From: Balanoglossus misakiensis
Taxonomy: Eukaryota > Hemichordata
Direction: 5' to 3'
DNA length: 64,000 nucleotides
Assembly (NCBI GenBank): GCA_040954595.2
Contig: JBECUI020000030.1
Coordinates: forward strand, 248,001-312,000
Below, piece by piece: positions 47,201 through 55,425 of this stretch. A program made the position numbers and the translations under genes. Numbering within the stretch: the first letter of the stretch is position 1; each line of letters starts with the position of its first letter. The notes under the pieces are model-generated. The model searched no databases. It was not told the origin of the DNA and was given only the letters and a program-made list of their open reading frames with translations.

Positions 47201-47418
47201 GCTAATGCTATGACTTGGGTGAAGTTCTCGCGGGCTTGGTTGTAATCTCCTACTATTGCGGCATATGAAAGCCCACGCTGAAAACAAGCCCTTGCCTTGA
47301 GCTTGTTATCAGTTGCTAATTCTATGACTTTGGTAAAGTCTCTACGGGCTTGCTCGTGGTCTCCTTTTTTGTAATGTTCAAGCCCACTCTTTAAATAGCT
47401 CTCTGCGTCTCTTTTCAT
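44203..47418 (-). CDS. Large tetratricopeptide-repeat protein with Cys-rich C-terminal domain
   Basis: 1,071 residues. Residues 1 to about 720 hold some 19 TPR units on a 37-residue period, each of the form YxNRGxSYAxTGDHxKAIEDYxQAIALxxDNKLKA. Several units are nearly identical, including a block of two that recurs. From about 733 a different domain begins: CYNPSC (746-751), RSHIQQ (His759) and FCNTC (816-819) could bind zinc. This resembles uncharacterised bacterial proteins with a C-x4-C, SH and C-x2-C pattern. There is no signal peptide, so it is cytoplasmic. It probably has a scaffold or protein-binding role. No ribosome site is seen, and a promoter-like repeat abuts the start. Confidence 0.82.
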   Translation of the reverse strand: MKRDAESYLKSGLEHYKKGDHEQARRDFTKVIELATDNKLKARACFQRGLSYAAIVGDYNQARENFTQVIALAPGKNLKVLAYMDRGTLYAKTGDHDKAIEDYSQVIALATDKNLKALAYINRGNLYAKTGDHALAIADYTKAIELATNDNAKAEAYINRGDAYAATEKQKQAVEDYSQAIEFSAHTNLKAMAYLHRGGSYTKTKEHDKAIEDFTKVIELPAHEKLKAPAYAGRGHSHTETKNHKKAIEDYNQAIALLPDNKLKAETYNNRGFSYATTGDYALAIVDYSQAIELTTDNNDKAGACFHRGALYDVIEDHDKARKDYSQVIKLATDNKLKADAYFQRGFSYAKTEDHNKAIEDYSQAIALLPDNKLKAETYNNRGFSYAKTGDHKKAIEDYNQAIALPADNKLKETAYFNRGGSYTKTKEHDKAIEDFTKVIELPAHDKLKAKAYAGRGHSHTETKNHKKAIEDYNQAIALLPDNKLKAETYNNRGFSYAATGDHKKAIEDYNQAIALPAANNLKALAYINRGNSYAATEEYNKASKDYSKAIALATDDKLKADGYFNRGLLYATTGEQKQAVADYKQAIESATDDNDKAGACFNRGVSYDVIGDHDKARKDYSQVIKLATDNTLKVLAYINRGFSYTATGEHDEARKAYAQAIKLATDYNLKAGAYFNRGLSYEKAEQYSKAVTDYEQAKKYFACSSKGSDDNEQAILWIQKRKNDIKDIYTMDRLRRETWQISQKCYNPSCTKDAIRSHIQQARGVINNIATPDGTVIQLTDNNPHINRNPYKFNESKIRQKGKKKSNVITFWGFCNTCDSNIFQAIESGSADFDFYYHQLLFSYRGFLSEYYKQEYNIKWYKKIFASNVSEEWKKHYQKLYIGQYCAVKLDKDIKQLFEQDIKHHTEKKLESGSPRNFKFIHFELPKIDVCTSGVYGLPTLVEVARVDNGTWTPDIDCMHKTLFYPIFVNLIPKKEKLHVILGARNNGTQEVEGHQWEKILALENAEKIKIISDILIKRMETWIISVSLYEKWQADGRDKKILEEIKKYLPAKMKQEKVTFNMFENLNIE

Positions 47419-47426
47419 ATTACTAT

Positions 47427-47510
47427 ATATATATGTTTATCTTAAAAAGCAAGGGGGATTTGTCAAACATTTGTGAGAAGCATCCTACCAACACTTCCCT
47501 CTTTATCTCT
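47427..47510. repeat. 84-bp upstream repeat, copy 2, with promoter
   Basis: Second copy of the sequence at 41431-41514, about 94 percent identical by eye. On the minus strand it carries TTGACA (47461-47466) and TAAGAT at 16 bases spacing, and it ends nine bases before the TPR start codon. It is likely the TPR promoter, again with a very short leader. Confidence 0.8.
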
Positions 47511-47814
47511 GTAATTATCTAAGAAATACGGGGCATGCTCTTTCTCCGCTTACCCCATACCTATTGCATAGCTCTTCATGCTTTATATTATAGAATAGTA
47601 TCTTATTAGATAACTAATCAATTATGATAGATGGAGCATATATATTAAGATGTTACATTGTCTTTATACAAATGATGGATTGACTGCTGATGGGAGGGAA
47701 ATATCCGGTTCTGTCGGTAATTAGCACCTTGCCGTCTGTACTCATCGTTATTTATCGAGTAAATGGGCACTGGTGTTTTAAGCGACTCTGCTTGCTTATC
47801 TATGCGAAGGTCTA
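47511..47814. other. Intergenic gap without a supported gene
   Basis: A minus-strand stretch at about 47690-47810 is open and reads IDKQAESLKTPVPIYSINNDEYRRQG, but it has no start or family match and ends in ordinary non-coding sequence. It may be a gene remnant. No terminator or repeat was seen apart from the adjoining 84-bp element. Confidence 0.3.
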
Positions 47815-48051
47815 TTAATCGTCCGGTAAGGCGTCGAATTCTTTCTTTTTATTTTCAAACCATTCTTGCATGACTTTCGGATCTTTCATAAGGTCATGCA
47901 TGGCTTCCATCGCTTTCAAATGAGTTTCATCCTTCTTCTGGAACATTTCCGTTCCATGTTGTTTACTCATTTCGGCCATTTCATCAAATGAATTGGCATG
48001 AAACTCTTTATCGCAAGCACCACCGAGTTGTTTGCACGTCATTGTTTTCAT
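47815..48051 (-). CDS. DUF1059-like small protein
   Basis: 78 residues. The start MKTMTCKQLGGACDKEFHANSFDEMAEMSKQHG has the two-cysteine CxxLGGxCD pattern of DUF1059 proteins, and a charged C-terminal helix (MKDPKVMQEWFENKKKEFDAL) follows. Function unknown. GGGAG lies six bases before the ATG at 48051. Upstream in-frame codons reach 48096 but lack a ribosome site. It lies downstream of the cassette B protease gene with its own short gap. Confidence 0.75.
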   Translation of the reverse strand: MKTMTCKQLGGACDKEFHANSFDEMAEMSKQHGTEMFQKKDETHLKAMEAMHDLMKDPKVMQEWFENKKKEFDALPDD

Positions 48052-48128
48052 AGGTATCTCCCGTATGTATAACACACTATATTGTTCTGTATACACTATG
48101 GCGTTTCTTTTGTCAAGGTAGTGCAGAA

Positions 48129-49253
48129 TTATTGTAGAAGGGTAATTGCTCGTTGTATGACCGGGTCGTTTGTAGCGGCAGAAGTTAAAGGTACATCCGG
48201 TTGTATTCCTACCTTGAAGAACTCTGTTTTATCTGCTGTAGTTGTGCGACTCGTTGTTATTCTAAACACCCACCCATTGGGAAGTTCGCGGTCAATAATA
48301 GTGCCTGCAGATCCATGGGTTGGCATACCGATAGTTTCTCGATACCCGACGGCTTTTTGGAGCATGAGAAGCAACATTTCGCCACCGCTACTTGTATTTG
48401 TATTTACCAGTATCACGATTGGGGCGGTTCTATAATAATCAACACCCTGTGGGTGGACGAATTCATTAACGGTTTTATAGCTCGTTGGTGAGGTAATGTA
48501 CTCGGAAATCATAAATATTTCTTTTTTATTTATGAACCGACCGGCAATCTCTTTCCCGTTTTGTACCGCCCCACCGGCGTCGCTGCGCAGATCAAAGATA
48601 ATTGAGACGACATTCCTGCTATGGAATTCACTCAGAATTTCATCAATAAGTCTGCCAAAAACACCCTTTTTTGAAGTAAGCCTTCCGGCACCGCCAATAG
48701 CTTGTACGAGTTCTTTTACAAAAATGTATCCAATTAGATTACTACCCGGTTGGTCTATTATATCTATTATACCGTAGTATAGGGCTTGTGTCCGATCCAA
48801 CATGGTAAGAGAGGAAAGATTATCTACCCAAGTATTGGATAAGCCTTCACTACCGAATGGGAAGAAATCATCGTAGTTGCTGCCGCGCTCTTGTTGTAAG
48901 TAAGTATTTCCGATTGGTAGGGGAGAATATATCGAATATAGATGGGTATCGCGAATATGTATATTGATAACACGATCAAGGGCAGTAATCAATGTACTCC
49001 ATGTAGGTGATTCTGCCAAGTTTCTTCGCTCTGTTATTTTTATATCTTGCAGGGAGCCGGAGTCGAATGCGTAGTCTTTGTACGCGTAGCCCTCTTCCAG
49101 TTCATGGAAGAAAAAATCATAGTTGCCAAGCGGAGTATTTGCAAAAGGTACTCCGTAGGCGATTGTACAACCGGTTCCCGTACCAATAAGGAGAATCAAA
49201 AAGAGGGGGGCAAGTATTTTCTTAAAACCTGAAGACAAGACCAAATAGCACAT
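48129..49253 (-). CDS. S41-family peptidase lipoprotein, cassette B
   Basis: 374 residues, intact and the most diverged copy. Lipobox GTGTGC gives Cys29. The core has IIFDLRSDAGG in place of the usual LRGNPGG, and the nucleophile serine is in NTNTSSGGEMLLLML. The upstream HIRDTHLYS keeps the conserved His. The C-terminal FFKVGIQPDV segment is common to all copies. The ATG at 49253 overlaps the barrel gene end by 32 bases, with GGAG about ten bases upstream inside the barrel's RLEL codons. Confidence 0.85.
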   Translation of the reverse strand: MCYLVLSSGFKKILAPLFLILLIGTGTGCTIAYGVPFANTPLGNYDFFFHELEEGYAYKDYAFDSGSLQDIKITERRNLAESPTWSTLITALDRVINIHIRDTHLYSIYSPLPIGNTYLQQERGSNYDDFFPFGSEGLSNTWVDNLSSLTMLDRTQALYYGIIDIIDQPGSNLIGYIFVKELVQAIGGAGRLTSKKGVFGRLIDEILSEFHSRNVVSIIFDLRSDAGGAVQNGKEIAGRFINKKEIFMISEYITSPTSYKTVNEFVHPQGVDYYRTAPIVILVNTNTSSGGEMLLLMLQKAVGYRETIGMPTHGSAGTIIDRELPNGWVFRITTSRTTTADKTEFFKVGIQPDVPLTSAATNDPVIQRAITLLQ

Positions 49254-50022
49254 TGTTTTGCAACTCCAATCGTGAACGAGGAATAGTAATGTATTCCAAC
49301 ACGCCGTAATACTCAACTATAAGGGCAAGCAATGAAGACACTGAATACTGGTAAGCGAGACGCATGTCCATGCTAACAAAGTTATGAAAAGACAGGAAAG
49401 TGGGGGCATTAAATAGGACAGGAACAAATCCTTGTGTTTCAAGAATTGTTTCTTCATGAAGGGTGTATCCGGAATAGGCTGGGCGCCAACCAATGTTTAA
49501 TACCGGCATGTATATCTGTGCGGTTAGTGCATGTAGTTGATTAATATCCCAACGAAATTGCATCCGTGGACCTATGCCGGAGTGTATCAGCCAAGTGTAC
49601 CGAAGGGTGGAAGAGCTATTCGATACCCATATATTCCCGGTTAGGTGTACTCCCGGACCAAGCATAAACGAGATAGTACGGTAATGCCAGACTAGAAACA
49701 GCGAAGAGTATTGTATATTTAGTTGAAAGGCCAAGTCGGATGGGGGAGGGGTGGACGAGTATGATATGCCGTAGGGTGAAAAAATCTTCCCCCCACCACC
49801 GCGTAGGGTGAGGCGATGTTCAGTAGTAGGCGTTTGATAGGCATATCCTAGGTTGATGCCACCCAAGAGCGGCATTTTATATAGGTTTGCATACACACTG
49901 TCGCCAACAGGACCGGTAAAAAATATTGCTCCAAACTGAAATTCAGAATGCCGCGTTTGCTCTTCTTGGGCAAAAAGAGAGAATGCACCTATCATCAAGA
50001 CACAGTATAGAAGTCTTCTCAT
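49222..50022 (-). CDS. Outer-membrane beta-barrel protein, cassette B
   Basis: 266 residues, intact. Signal peptide MRRLLYCVLMIGAFSLFAQ, barrel strands such as LSFHNFVSMDMRLAYQYSVSSLLALIVEYYGVLEY and a C-terminal LVFRF. The segment SFHNFxSxDMxxAYQY is shared with the other four barrels, as is RLELQNNV near the end, which overlaps the S41 start. Named function unknown. It is expressed from the promoter at 50031-50060. Confidence 0.8.
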   Translation of the reverse strand: MRRLLYCVLMIGAFSLFAQEEQTRHSEFQFGAIFFTGPVGDSVYANLYKMPLLGGINLGYAYQTPTTEHRLTLRGGGGKIFSPYGISYSSTPPPSDLAFQLNIQYSSLFLVWHYRTISFMLGPGVHLTGNIWVSNSSSTLRYTWLIHSGIGPRMQFRWDINQLHALTAQIYMPVLNIGWRPAYSGYTLHEETILETQGFVPVLFNAPTFLSFHNFVSMDMRLAYQYSVSSLLALIVEYYGVLEYITIPRSRLELQNNVLFGLVFRF

Positions 50023-50030
50023 CTAAGAAC

Positions 50031-50060
50031 ATGATAAGAATATCTGCAGCATCCAGTCAA
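50031..50060 (-). promoter_or_regulatory. Leaderless-type promoter of cassette B
   Basis: TTGACT (50055-50060) and TATCAT (50031-50036) on the minus strand, spacer 18, with eight bases from the -10 box to the ATG. It fills most of the 57-base gap after the cassette C protease gene. Confidence 0.7.
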
Positions 50061-50079
50061 GGGGGGAGTAATCTACCGA

Positions 50080-51200
50080 TTATTTAACTGTCTGTAATAT
50101 GTCTACTGCTTTATCTAAACTCTGGTCGAAGGTGGAGAAAGGACTAGCAATAGATCTCAAAAATATATCTGGGCTAATACCAACCTTAAAGTAGTCAAAG
50201 CCGTCGAGCATAAAAGTGCGAAATCGCGGAAAGGTAACTATCCATCCATTTGGCAGTTCCCGTTTGTTCGCGGCTCCAGTGCATCCTAAAGAAGATGTTC
50301 CAATGACCTTTTGTATTGCCTCTGATTGTTGCAGCAGCATCAGGAGCATTTCGGCAGCACTACAGGTAAGGGTATTTATTAGTACGACAAAGGGTTTATC
50401 TTGATAGTATGAAAATCCTTTTGGTTGGATGGTTTCATACTGCTTTTGGGAGCTGGTCTCGGAAATGCGCAATTCGGCCATCATAAAAGGTTTTTTCTTG
50501 TTGATAAATCGTGACCCCACCTCCATTGCATTTTGTCCGGCGCCACCCGGGTTGCCCCGAAGGTCAATAATAATTTTTTCCACACCATTACTGCGGAATT
50601 CTTTTAGAATATTATCAAGCCTTTGTCCAAGCACTTCTTGGTCCATGCCCAAAAACTGTACAATATGGAAGTATCCAATGGGGGGAGTTGTCGTAGTTAT
50701 TAGCCCGTATTGCAAAATATTTCCTGCGTCTATTATGTTGCCAGGAAAATTGAACTCGGGAGTATTCTGTTGGTCGGCATTGAATTGGTAATCCGGTGTG
50801 TATAGATCAAGGTCAGTTCCTCGTTTCTCTTGTATGAGACCTGAGAAAGTTTTTTCTGTGGCAGGTATTAATCCTTGGTCGAAATATAAATGTGGGTCGC
50901 GAATATGCAGATAGGCAACATCATGGAAAACTTCTCGTAGCTTTCCCCAAGTAGGGGTAGCGCGTATAACCGGCTTAAACAAGTTTTCTATATCTGTCAG
51001 AGTTCGTTCGTTTTCAAATGTATAATCGCTGTATGCATACATGGTTTTAGTTCGTGAAAGAAATAATCATAGTTTCCTACTGGTGTATTCTCAAAAGCCG
51101 GAGAAAATGAGAAACTACAGCCGACACTAACAAAAACTATGAACAGCAGAGCCGCTGTTCGGAACAATTTAGAAACGAAATACCATATTGAGGTTAACAT
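50080..51200 (-). CDS. S41-family peptidase lipoprotein, cassette C (one frameshift)
   Basis: Closest relative of the cassette A protease. The lipobox VSVGC, HIRDPHLYF, IIIDLRGNPGG and NTLTCSAAEMLL are all present, so the catalytic machinery is intact. One base is missing at about 51045, in a run of A after FFHEL. Adding an A restores LKTMYAYSDYTFEN. The ends are nearly identical to cassette A, but residues about 85-210 differ strongly. The ATG at 51200 overlaps the barrel stop by 32 bases. Confidence 0.8.
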
Positions 51201-51933
51201 TATTTTGTAGCTCCAAACGAATATGAGGAATAGCAAGATATTCAAGTAGACCGTTATACTCGATTTCCAGTAACAACCATGAAAGAAGCGCATACTGATA
51301 CGCAATGTTCATATCAAGGCTAATAAAATTATGAAAGATAGAAAAGAAGGGTTTGTAAACGTCTCCCAGCCCTTAGCATAATCTGATGCAGATTCCAAAA
51401 CCTGTTCTGAATAGTATGGGCGCCAGCCAACGTTTACTATTGGCATGTATAGACCTACTAACAGTGCATGGGCCTGATTTATTTGCCTTAAAGCCCACAC
51501 CCGTATATTGCGTCCATACTGTTGTTAGGGACATCCACGTGTTCAATGTGAAATGTGCTCCAGCTCCGAGAAAGACTGCTATTTGATTGTTCGCCCATAC
51601 CTGAAACAGCGATATATACCTTGCTTTAATTATATAAGCAAACCCGACTGGAAGCTGAAATTCCGGTGTGGCAGCCTGATACAACGAAAACAAAGAGCCT
51701 GCTCCAGACAGTATAAGGAATTTATGTTGAGTTCGGGCAGTACGATATGTATACTCAATGCCCCCACCACCGAGAAGCGGTACTTTGTATAGGTTTGCAT
51801 ATGCCCTATCGGCCCCTACACCTGAAAAAAGTGTAGCGATCATGCGAATTTCGGAATGTTGTATTTTCTCCTCTTGTGCAAACAGTGAAGAAATAAATAT
51901 TATCCATAATATGCAACATAATATCCGGTGCAT
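51169..51933 (-). CDS. Outer-membrane beta-barrel protein, cassette C (damaged)
   Basis: Starts MHRILCCILWIIFISSLFAQ and follows cassette A closely (GVGADRAYANLYKVPLLGGGGIEYTYRTARTQHKF). About a dozen bases present in A are missing near 51,490 (the KANMNW region). The frame also shifts near 51,370 and in the HNFISL region near 51,335. It still ends VFRF. The short deletion is not a homopolymer event, so this copy may be a true pseudogene, unlike its protease partner. Confidence 0.65.
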
Positions 51934-51942
51934 AGCTTATGC

Positions 51943-51971
51943 AGGATAGCAGTGAAAAGCAACCAAGTCAA
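51943..51971 (-). promoter_or_regulatory. Leaderless-type promoter of cassette C
   Basis: TTGACT (51966-51971) and TATCCT (51943-51948), spacer 17, with nine bases from the -10 box to the ATG. It is nearly the same sequence as at cassette A. Confidence 0.75.
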
Positions 51972-52015
51972 GGAGAGAAATGAGCTGGGACATGCATAGT
52001 TATTGGGTTAAATAA

Positions 52016-52037
52016 GCCGGAGAGTTTCCCCTCCGGC
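52016..52037 (-). terminator. Intrinsic terminator after the PTS EIIC gene
   Basis: GCCGGAG and CTCCGGC form a seven-pair stem with an eight-base loop, followed on the minus strand by TTATTT. It ends the PTS transcript 18 bases after the EIIC stop and insulates it from cassette C. Confidence 0.75.
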
Positions 52038-52054
52038 AAAATAAGGTTCTGCTA

Positions 52055-53316
52055 CTAAGGCATAAACAGTTTTACTATGTTACCCAGAATTGCTCCGATA
52101 GCAATAAAATCAGTGTCTGAGACGTTGTATTCGCAAATCCGAGATCCCCTAGAAGAGGCAGAAGTGTAATGGGCAAGAATGTAATCATTAACCCATTTAC
52201 AAATGAACCTAATACGGCTCCTCTTCTTCCTCCGGTTGCATTGCCGAATACACCTGCGGTAGCACCGGTGAAAAAGTGGGGAATGACACCCGGTAAGATG
52301 AGAACCCAACTGAATACACCGCAAACTGCCATGCCAACCAAGCCACCGATAAAGCTAAAGAAAAATCCGATAAAGACCGCATTGGGAGCGTAAGGAAAAA
52401 CAATAGGACAATCGAGTGCCGGTTTTGCATGGGGAACAAGTTTTTCGGAAAAGCCTTAAAGGCAGGAACAATCTCTGTTATAACCAAGCGGACGCCGGAA
52501 AGGACAATAAACACACCAGCTGCAAAGGTAATACCCTGAATAAGGGCAAAAAGGATGAAATTCTGGCCGTTGCTCAGTTCTGTTTCAACAAAGGTCTGCC
52601 CCGCAGCAATAACAACAATGAAATAGAGTATACACATTGTCAAAGAAATAGAAATTGAATTGTCACGTAAGAAGGCCAACTGCTTTGGAAAATTCATATC
52701 TTCAGTTGATTTTGAATTCTTTCCTACAAGTTTTCCGACATATGCAGATGCAACATAGCCGATTGTGCTGAAATGTCCAAAGCCAACCTCGTCGGTCCCT
52801 GTAATTTTTCTCATAGTTGGTTGGGCTATGGCAGGAAAGAATGCCATTGTAAAACCCAGAATAACAGAACCAAGAGCAATCAAGCCTATACCGGACATGC
52901 CGCCGACTTCTAGAACTACAGCAATGATACATGCCATATACAGCGTGTGATGTCCAGTAAGGAAAATATACTTCAGAGGCGTAAATCGAGCTATCAGTAT
53001 GTTTACAAACATACCAAAACACATAATAAGAGCAGTATACGTGCCAAATGTCTGCAATGCGAGAGAGACAATAGCTTCGTTGTTTGGTACTACTCCTTGT
53101 ACATTAAATCCAGTTTGAAAGAGTACCCCGAAGTGGTTGAGAGCACCAACAATAATACCCGCGCCACCTCCTAGTACGATAAACCCTAATGTTGACTTCA
53201 ATGTACCACGAACGATGTCTTCTATAGGTTTTTTCTGTGCGATAAGACCAATAAAAGCAACAACTCCGATCATAATAGCCGGAACACTCAAAAAATCAAG
53301 AAAAAAAACTTAACAT
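52055..53316 (-). CDS. PTS EIIC component, ascorbate/UlaA family (frameshifted)
   Basis: A membrane permease of about 420 residues when read across three indels: in a run of eight T at about 53,300 (restores MLSFFLDFLSVPAIMIG), near 52,430 (restores FPKNLVPHAKPALDCPIVFPYAPN) and near 52,110 (restores SDTDFIAIGAILGN). Motifs such as GHHTLYMACII, GFGHFSTIGYVAS and GVIPHFFTGATAGVFGNATGG fit the UlaA/SgaT group of EIIC proteins. The substrate could be ascorbate or another acid sugar. ATG 53316 follows GGAGGGG. The gene ends at a good terminator. Confidence 0.78.
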
Positions 53317-53357
53317 GTTATCCCCTCCTGGATTAAATATCTATAACAAAAGAAGCG

Positions 53358-53625
53358 TTATAAAACGTCTTCTATATGTTTTTTAATTTCTTCTTTATCA
53401 AAAATATTATTTAATGTAACGATCTTGCCAAGGTAGGTTGCAGCTGAGGCAATATCCTTTGTAGCAAAAAAATAGTCTCCCATGCCTACATAGGCAGAAC
53501 TGAGGTCGGAATGTAAAACCTCAATTTCATCCTCCTTTCCCATTTTCTTTTAGCACTTCTTTAATTTTTAATTCAAGCATAAAACTACTTCCCAGACCTG
53601 ATCCACAAATAGCAACTATTTTCAT
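53358..53625 (-). CDS. PTS EIIB component (lactose/ascorbate type, one frameshift)
   Basis: Opens MKIVAICGSGLGSSFMLELKIKEVLKE, with the phosphorylated Cys7 in its loop, then shifts frame at about 53,540. Removing one A gives KEMGKEDEIEVLHSDLSSAYVGMGDYFFATKDIA. Corrected length is about 88 residues, normal for this class. AGGAGAG lies before ATG 53625. It lies between EIIA and EIIC in the usual transfer order. It is related to, but clearly different from, the orphan EIIB at 3.65 kb. Confidence 0.8.
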
Positions 53626-53666
53626 CTCATTTACTCTCCTTTCATGTTCTTAGAAGCAGAACATGG

Positions 53667-54128
53667 TTACGTACCCTCTTTGTCTATTTGGCTTTGCATA
53701 ATAGCCTTAATATCATTACTGCATGTACTGCTCTTCAATTCTGCTAGTAAGGTTTTGTTTTCTATTAGTTTCATAATATCAATGATAGCGGTTTCATTGA
53801 GTTCTTTTTTATCCTTGCATGCCAAGGTCAGAACAATGTATATCGGGTCAAAATCGGAATGGCCGAAGGGGATGCTTTGTTTAAGTACGAGGAGCGAAAG
53901 CCCGGTGCCGCGAGCTCCGTCTTCCGGTCGAGCGTGTGGCATAGCAACGCCCGGCGCAATGACGAAGTAGGGACCCAGTTTTGCTCTGATGTTGAGAATT
54001 GCGTGATAATAGTCTGCACTGACAACTCCCCTTTCTTGGAGTGTATCAGTGCCTATCTTGACTGCTTCTTGCCACGTTGATACCCGTTCTACAAACCTGT
54101 ATGCATCGGTAGCTAGAAGGTTTTGCAT
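53667..54128 (-). CDS. PTS EIIA component (mannitol/fructose/ascorbate class)
   Basis: About 153 residues. The phosphorylation-site histidine is in GVAMPHARPEDGARGTGLSLLVL, the standard EIIA-2 motif, and LACKDKKELNETAIIDIMKLIEN follows. It accepts phosphate from HPr and passes it to the EIIB encoded next. First gene of the EIIA-EIIB-EIIC operon. ATG 54128 is preferred, and an in-frame ATG at 54140 lies too close to the AAGGA site. Confidence 0.88.
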   Translation of the reverse strand: MQNLLATDAYRFVERVSTWQEAVKIGTDTLQERGVVSADYYHAILNIRAKLGPYFVIAPGVAMPHARPEDGARGTGLSLLVLKQSIPFGHSDFDPIYIVLTLACKDKKELNETAIIDIMKLIENKTLLAELKSSTCSNDIKAIMQSQIDKEGT

Positions 54129-54164
54129 TATACTTAACATTCCTTCTTAATCTTTGTTACCTAT

Positions 54165-54193
54165 AGTGTAGCATAACCATTAATGAGATGCAA
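54165..54193 (-). promoter_or_regulatory. Promoter of the PTS operon
   Basis: On the minus strand TTGCAT (54188-54193) and TACACT (54165-54170) are spaced by 17 bases, about 37 bases before the EIIA start. Confidence 0.55.
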
Positions 54194-54304
54194 TAACATG
54201 GAAAGGTAACTTATAAATAAAATTCAAAAGTAAATCTTTCCCATAAAAGTTCCTGAACAATAATGTCCGGTACATGACTCGGATTTGAGTCAATGGGGAG
54301 GCAT

Positions 54305-55425
54305 CTAATAAGAAATTATTCCACTGCTTTGTAGTACGTCTAGGGCTTTACTTAGAACCTGATCGCTAATCTGGGTTTCATACATAAAAGATTTCAAAAC
54401 AATGTCCGGGGGGATCCCTACCTTAAAAAAATCGAACTCGTCTACCGCGAAGGTGCGATGTTGTGGGAAAGCGATTATCCATCCATTGGGCATTTCTCGT
54501 TTGTCAGCGGCACCGGAGCAGCCAGCAGTAGTAGTTCCAATTACTTTTTGTATTGAGTCGGATTCTCGTAGTATCAGCAGTAGTATCTCGGCAGCACTAC
54601 AGGTACGAGTATTTATCAATACAACAAAAGGTTTATCCTGATAGTATGAAAATCCTTCTGGGGAGATCGTTTCATAGACCTTTTGGGTGATAGTAGGAGA
54701 CATACGTAGTTCGGTAATTATGAAATTTCTTTTTCTTGTTGATAAATCGTGAGCCAACCACTACTGCATTTGCGCCCTGTCCTCCCGGGTTCCCTCGAAG
54801 GTCAATAACAATTTTTTCCACACCCTCACTATGGAATCCTTTGAGAGCATGATCGAGCCTCCTGCCAAGTTCTTTTTTTTCAAGAGCATCCAGACTCGGA
54901 AAATGTAAGTAGCCAATCGGGCTTGTTGTCTCGGTTATTATTCCGTATTGAAAGGCATCCGTAGCATTTATTATGTTACCGGGGAAGAAGACCTTAGCCT
55001 CCGGATAGGCCCAGAAATTTGGTGTATATTGATCAAATTCGTCTCCACGGTTCCTCTTGTGTGCGTTGCACGAACTCTTCTTGATTGATAGTTATCAGTT
55101 TATCGAAATATAAATGTGGATCGCGAATATGGATATAGGCAACTTTATACAAGATGTCTGCCAGAGTTGCCCAAGTGGGGGTAGCCAGTATATCCGGTCT
55201 GAACATATTTTCTATATCTGTCAGGCTTCGTCCGTTTTCAAAAACATAATTTTTGTATGCATACGTCCGCTCCAGTTCGTGAAAAAAGAAATCATAGTTT
55301 CCCAGAGGTGTATTCTCAAAGGCAGGAAAAAACGAGAAGTTACAGCCGATAGTTACAAAAACTATGAACCATAGAGTAGTTATTTGAAATAGTTTAGAAG
55401 CGAAATACGACATTAAGGTTAACAT
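54305..55425 (-). CDS. S41-family peptidase lipoprotein, cassette D (frameshifted)
   Basis: Lipobox VTIGC, HIRDPHLYF, IVIDLRGNPGG and NTRTCSAAEILLL preserve the protease. The frame shifts near 55,045 (after EEPWR) and near 54,742 (in the INKKK stretch), both one-base events next to short homopolymers, with clean continuation in between. C-terminal FFKVGIPPDI is kept. The ATG at 55425 overlaps the barrel gene by 32 bases. Its downstream neighbour is the PTS operon. Confidence 0.75.

Noticed and set aside
44203-47418. Regular 111-bp periodicity that could suggest a minisatellite or CRISPR-like array
   Set aside because: The period is three times 37 codons, the frame is open throughout, and each unit is a TPR. 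No spacer/repeat structure of CRISPR size exists.
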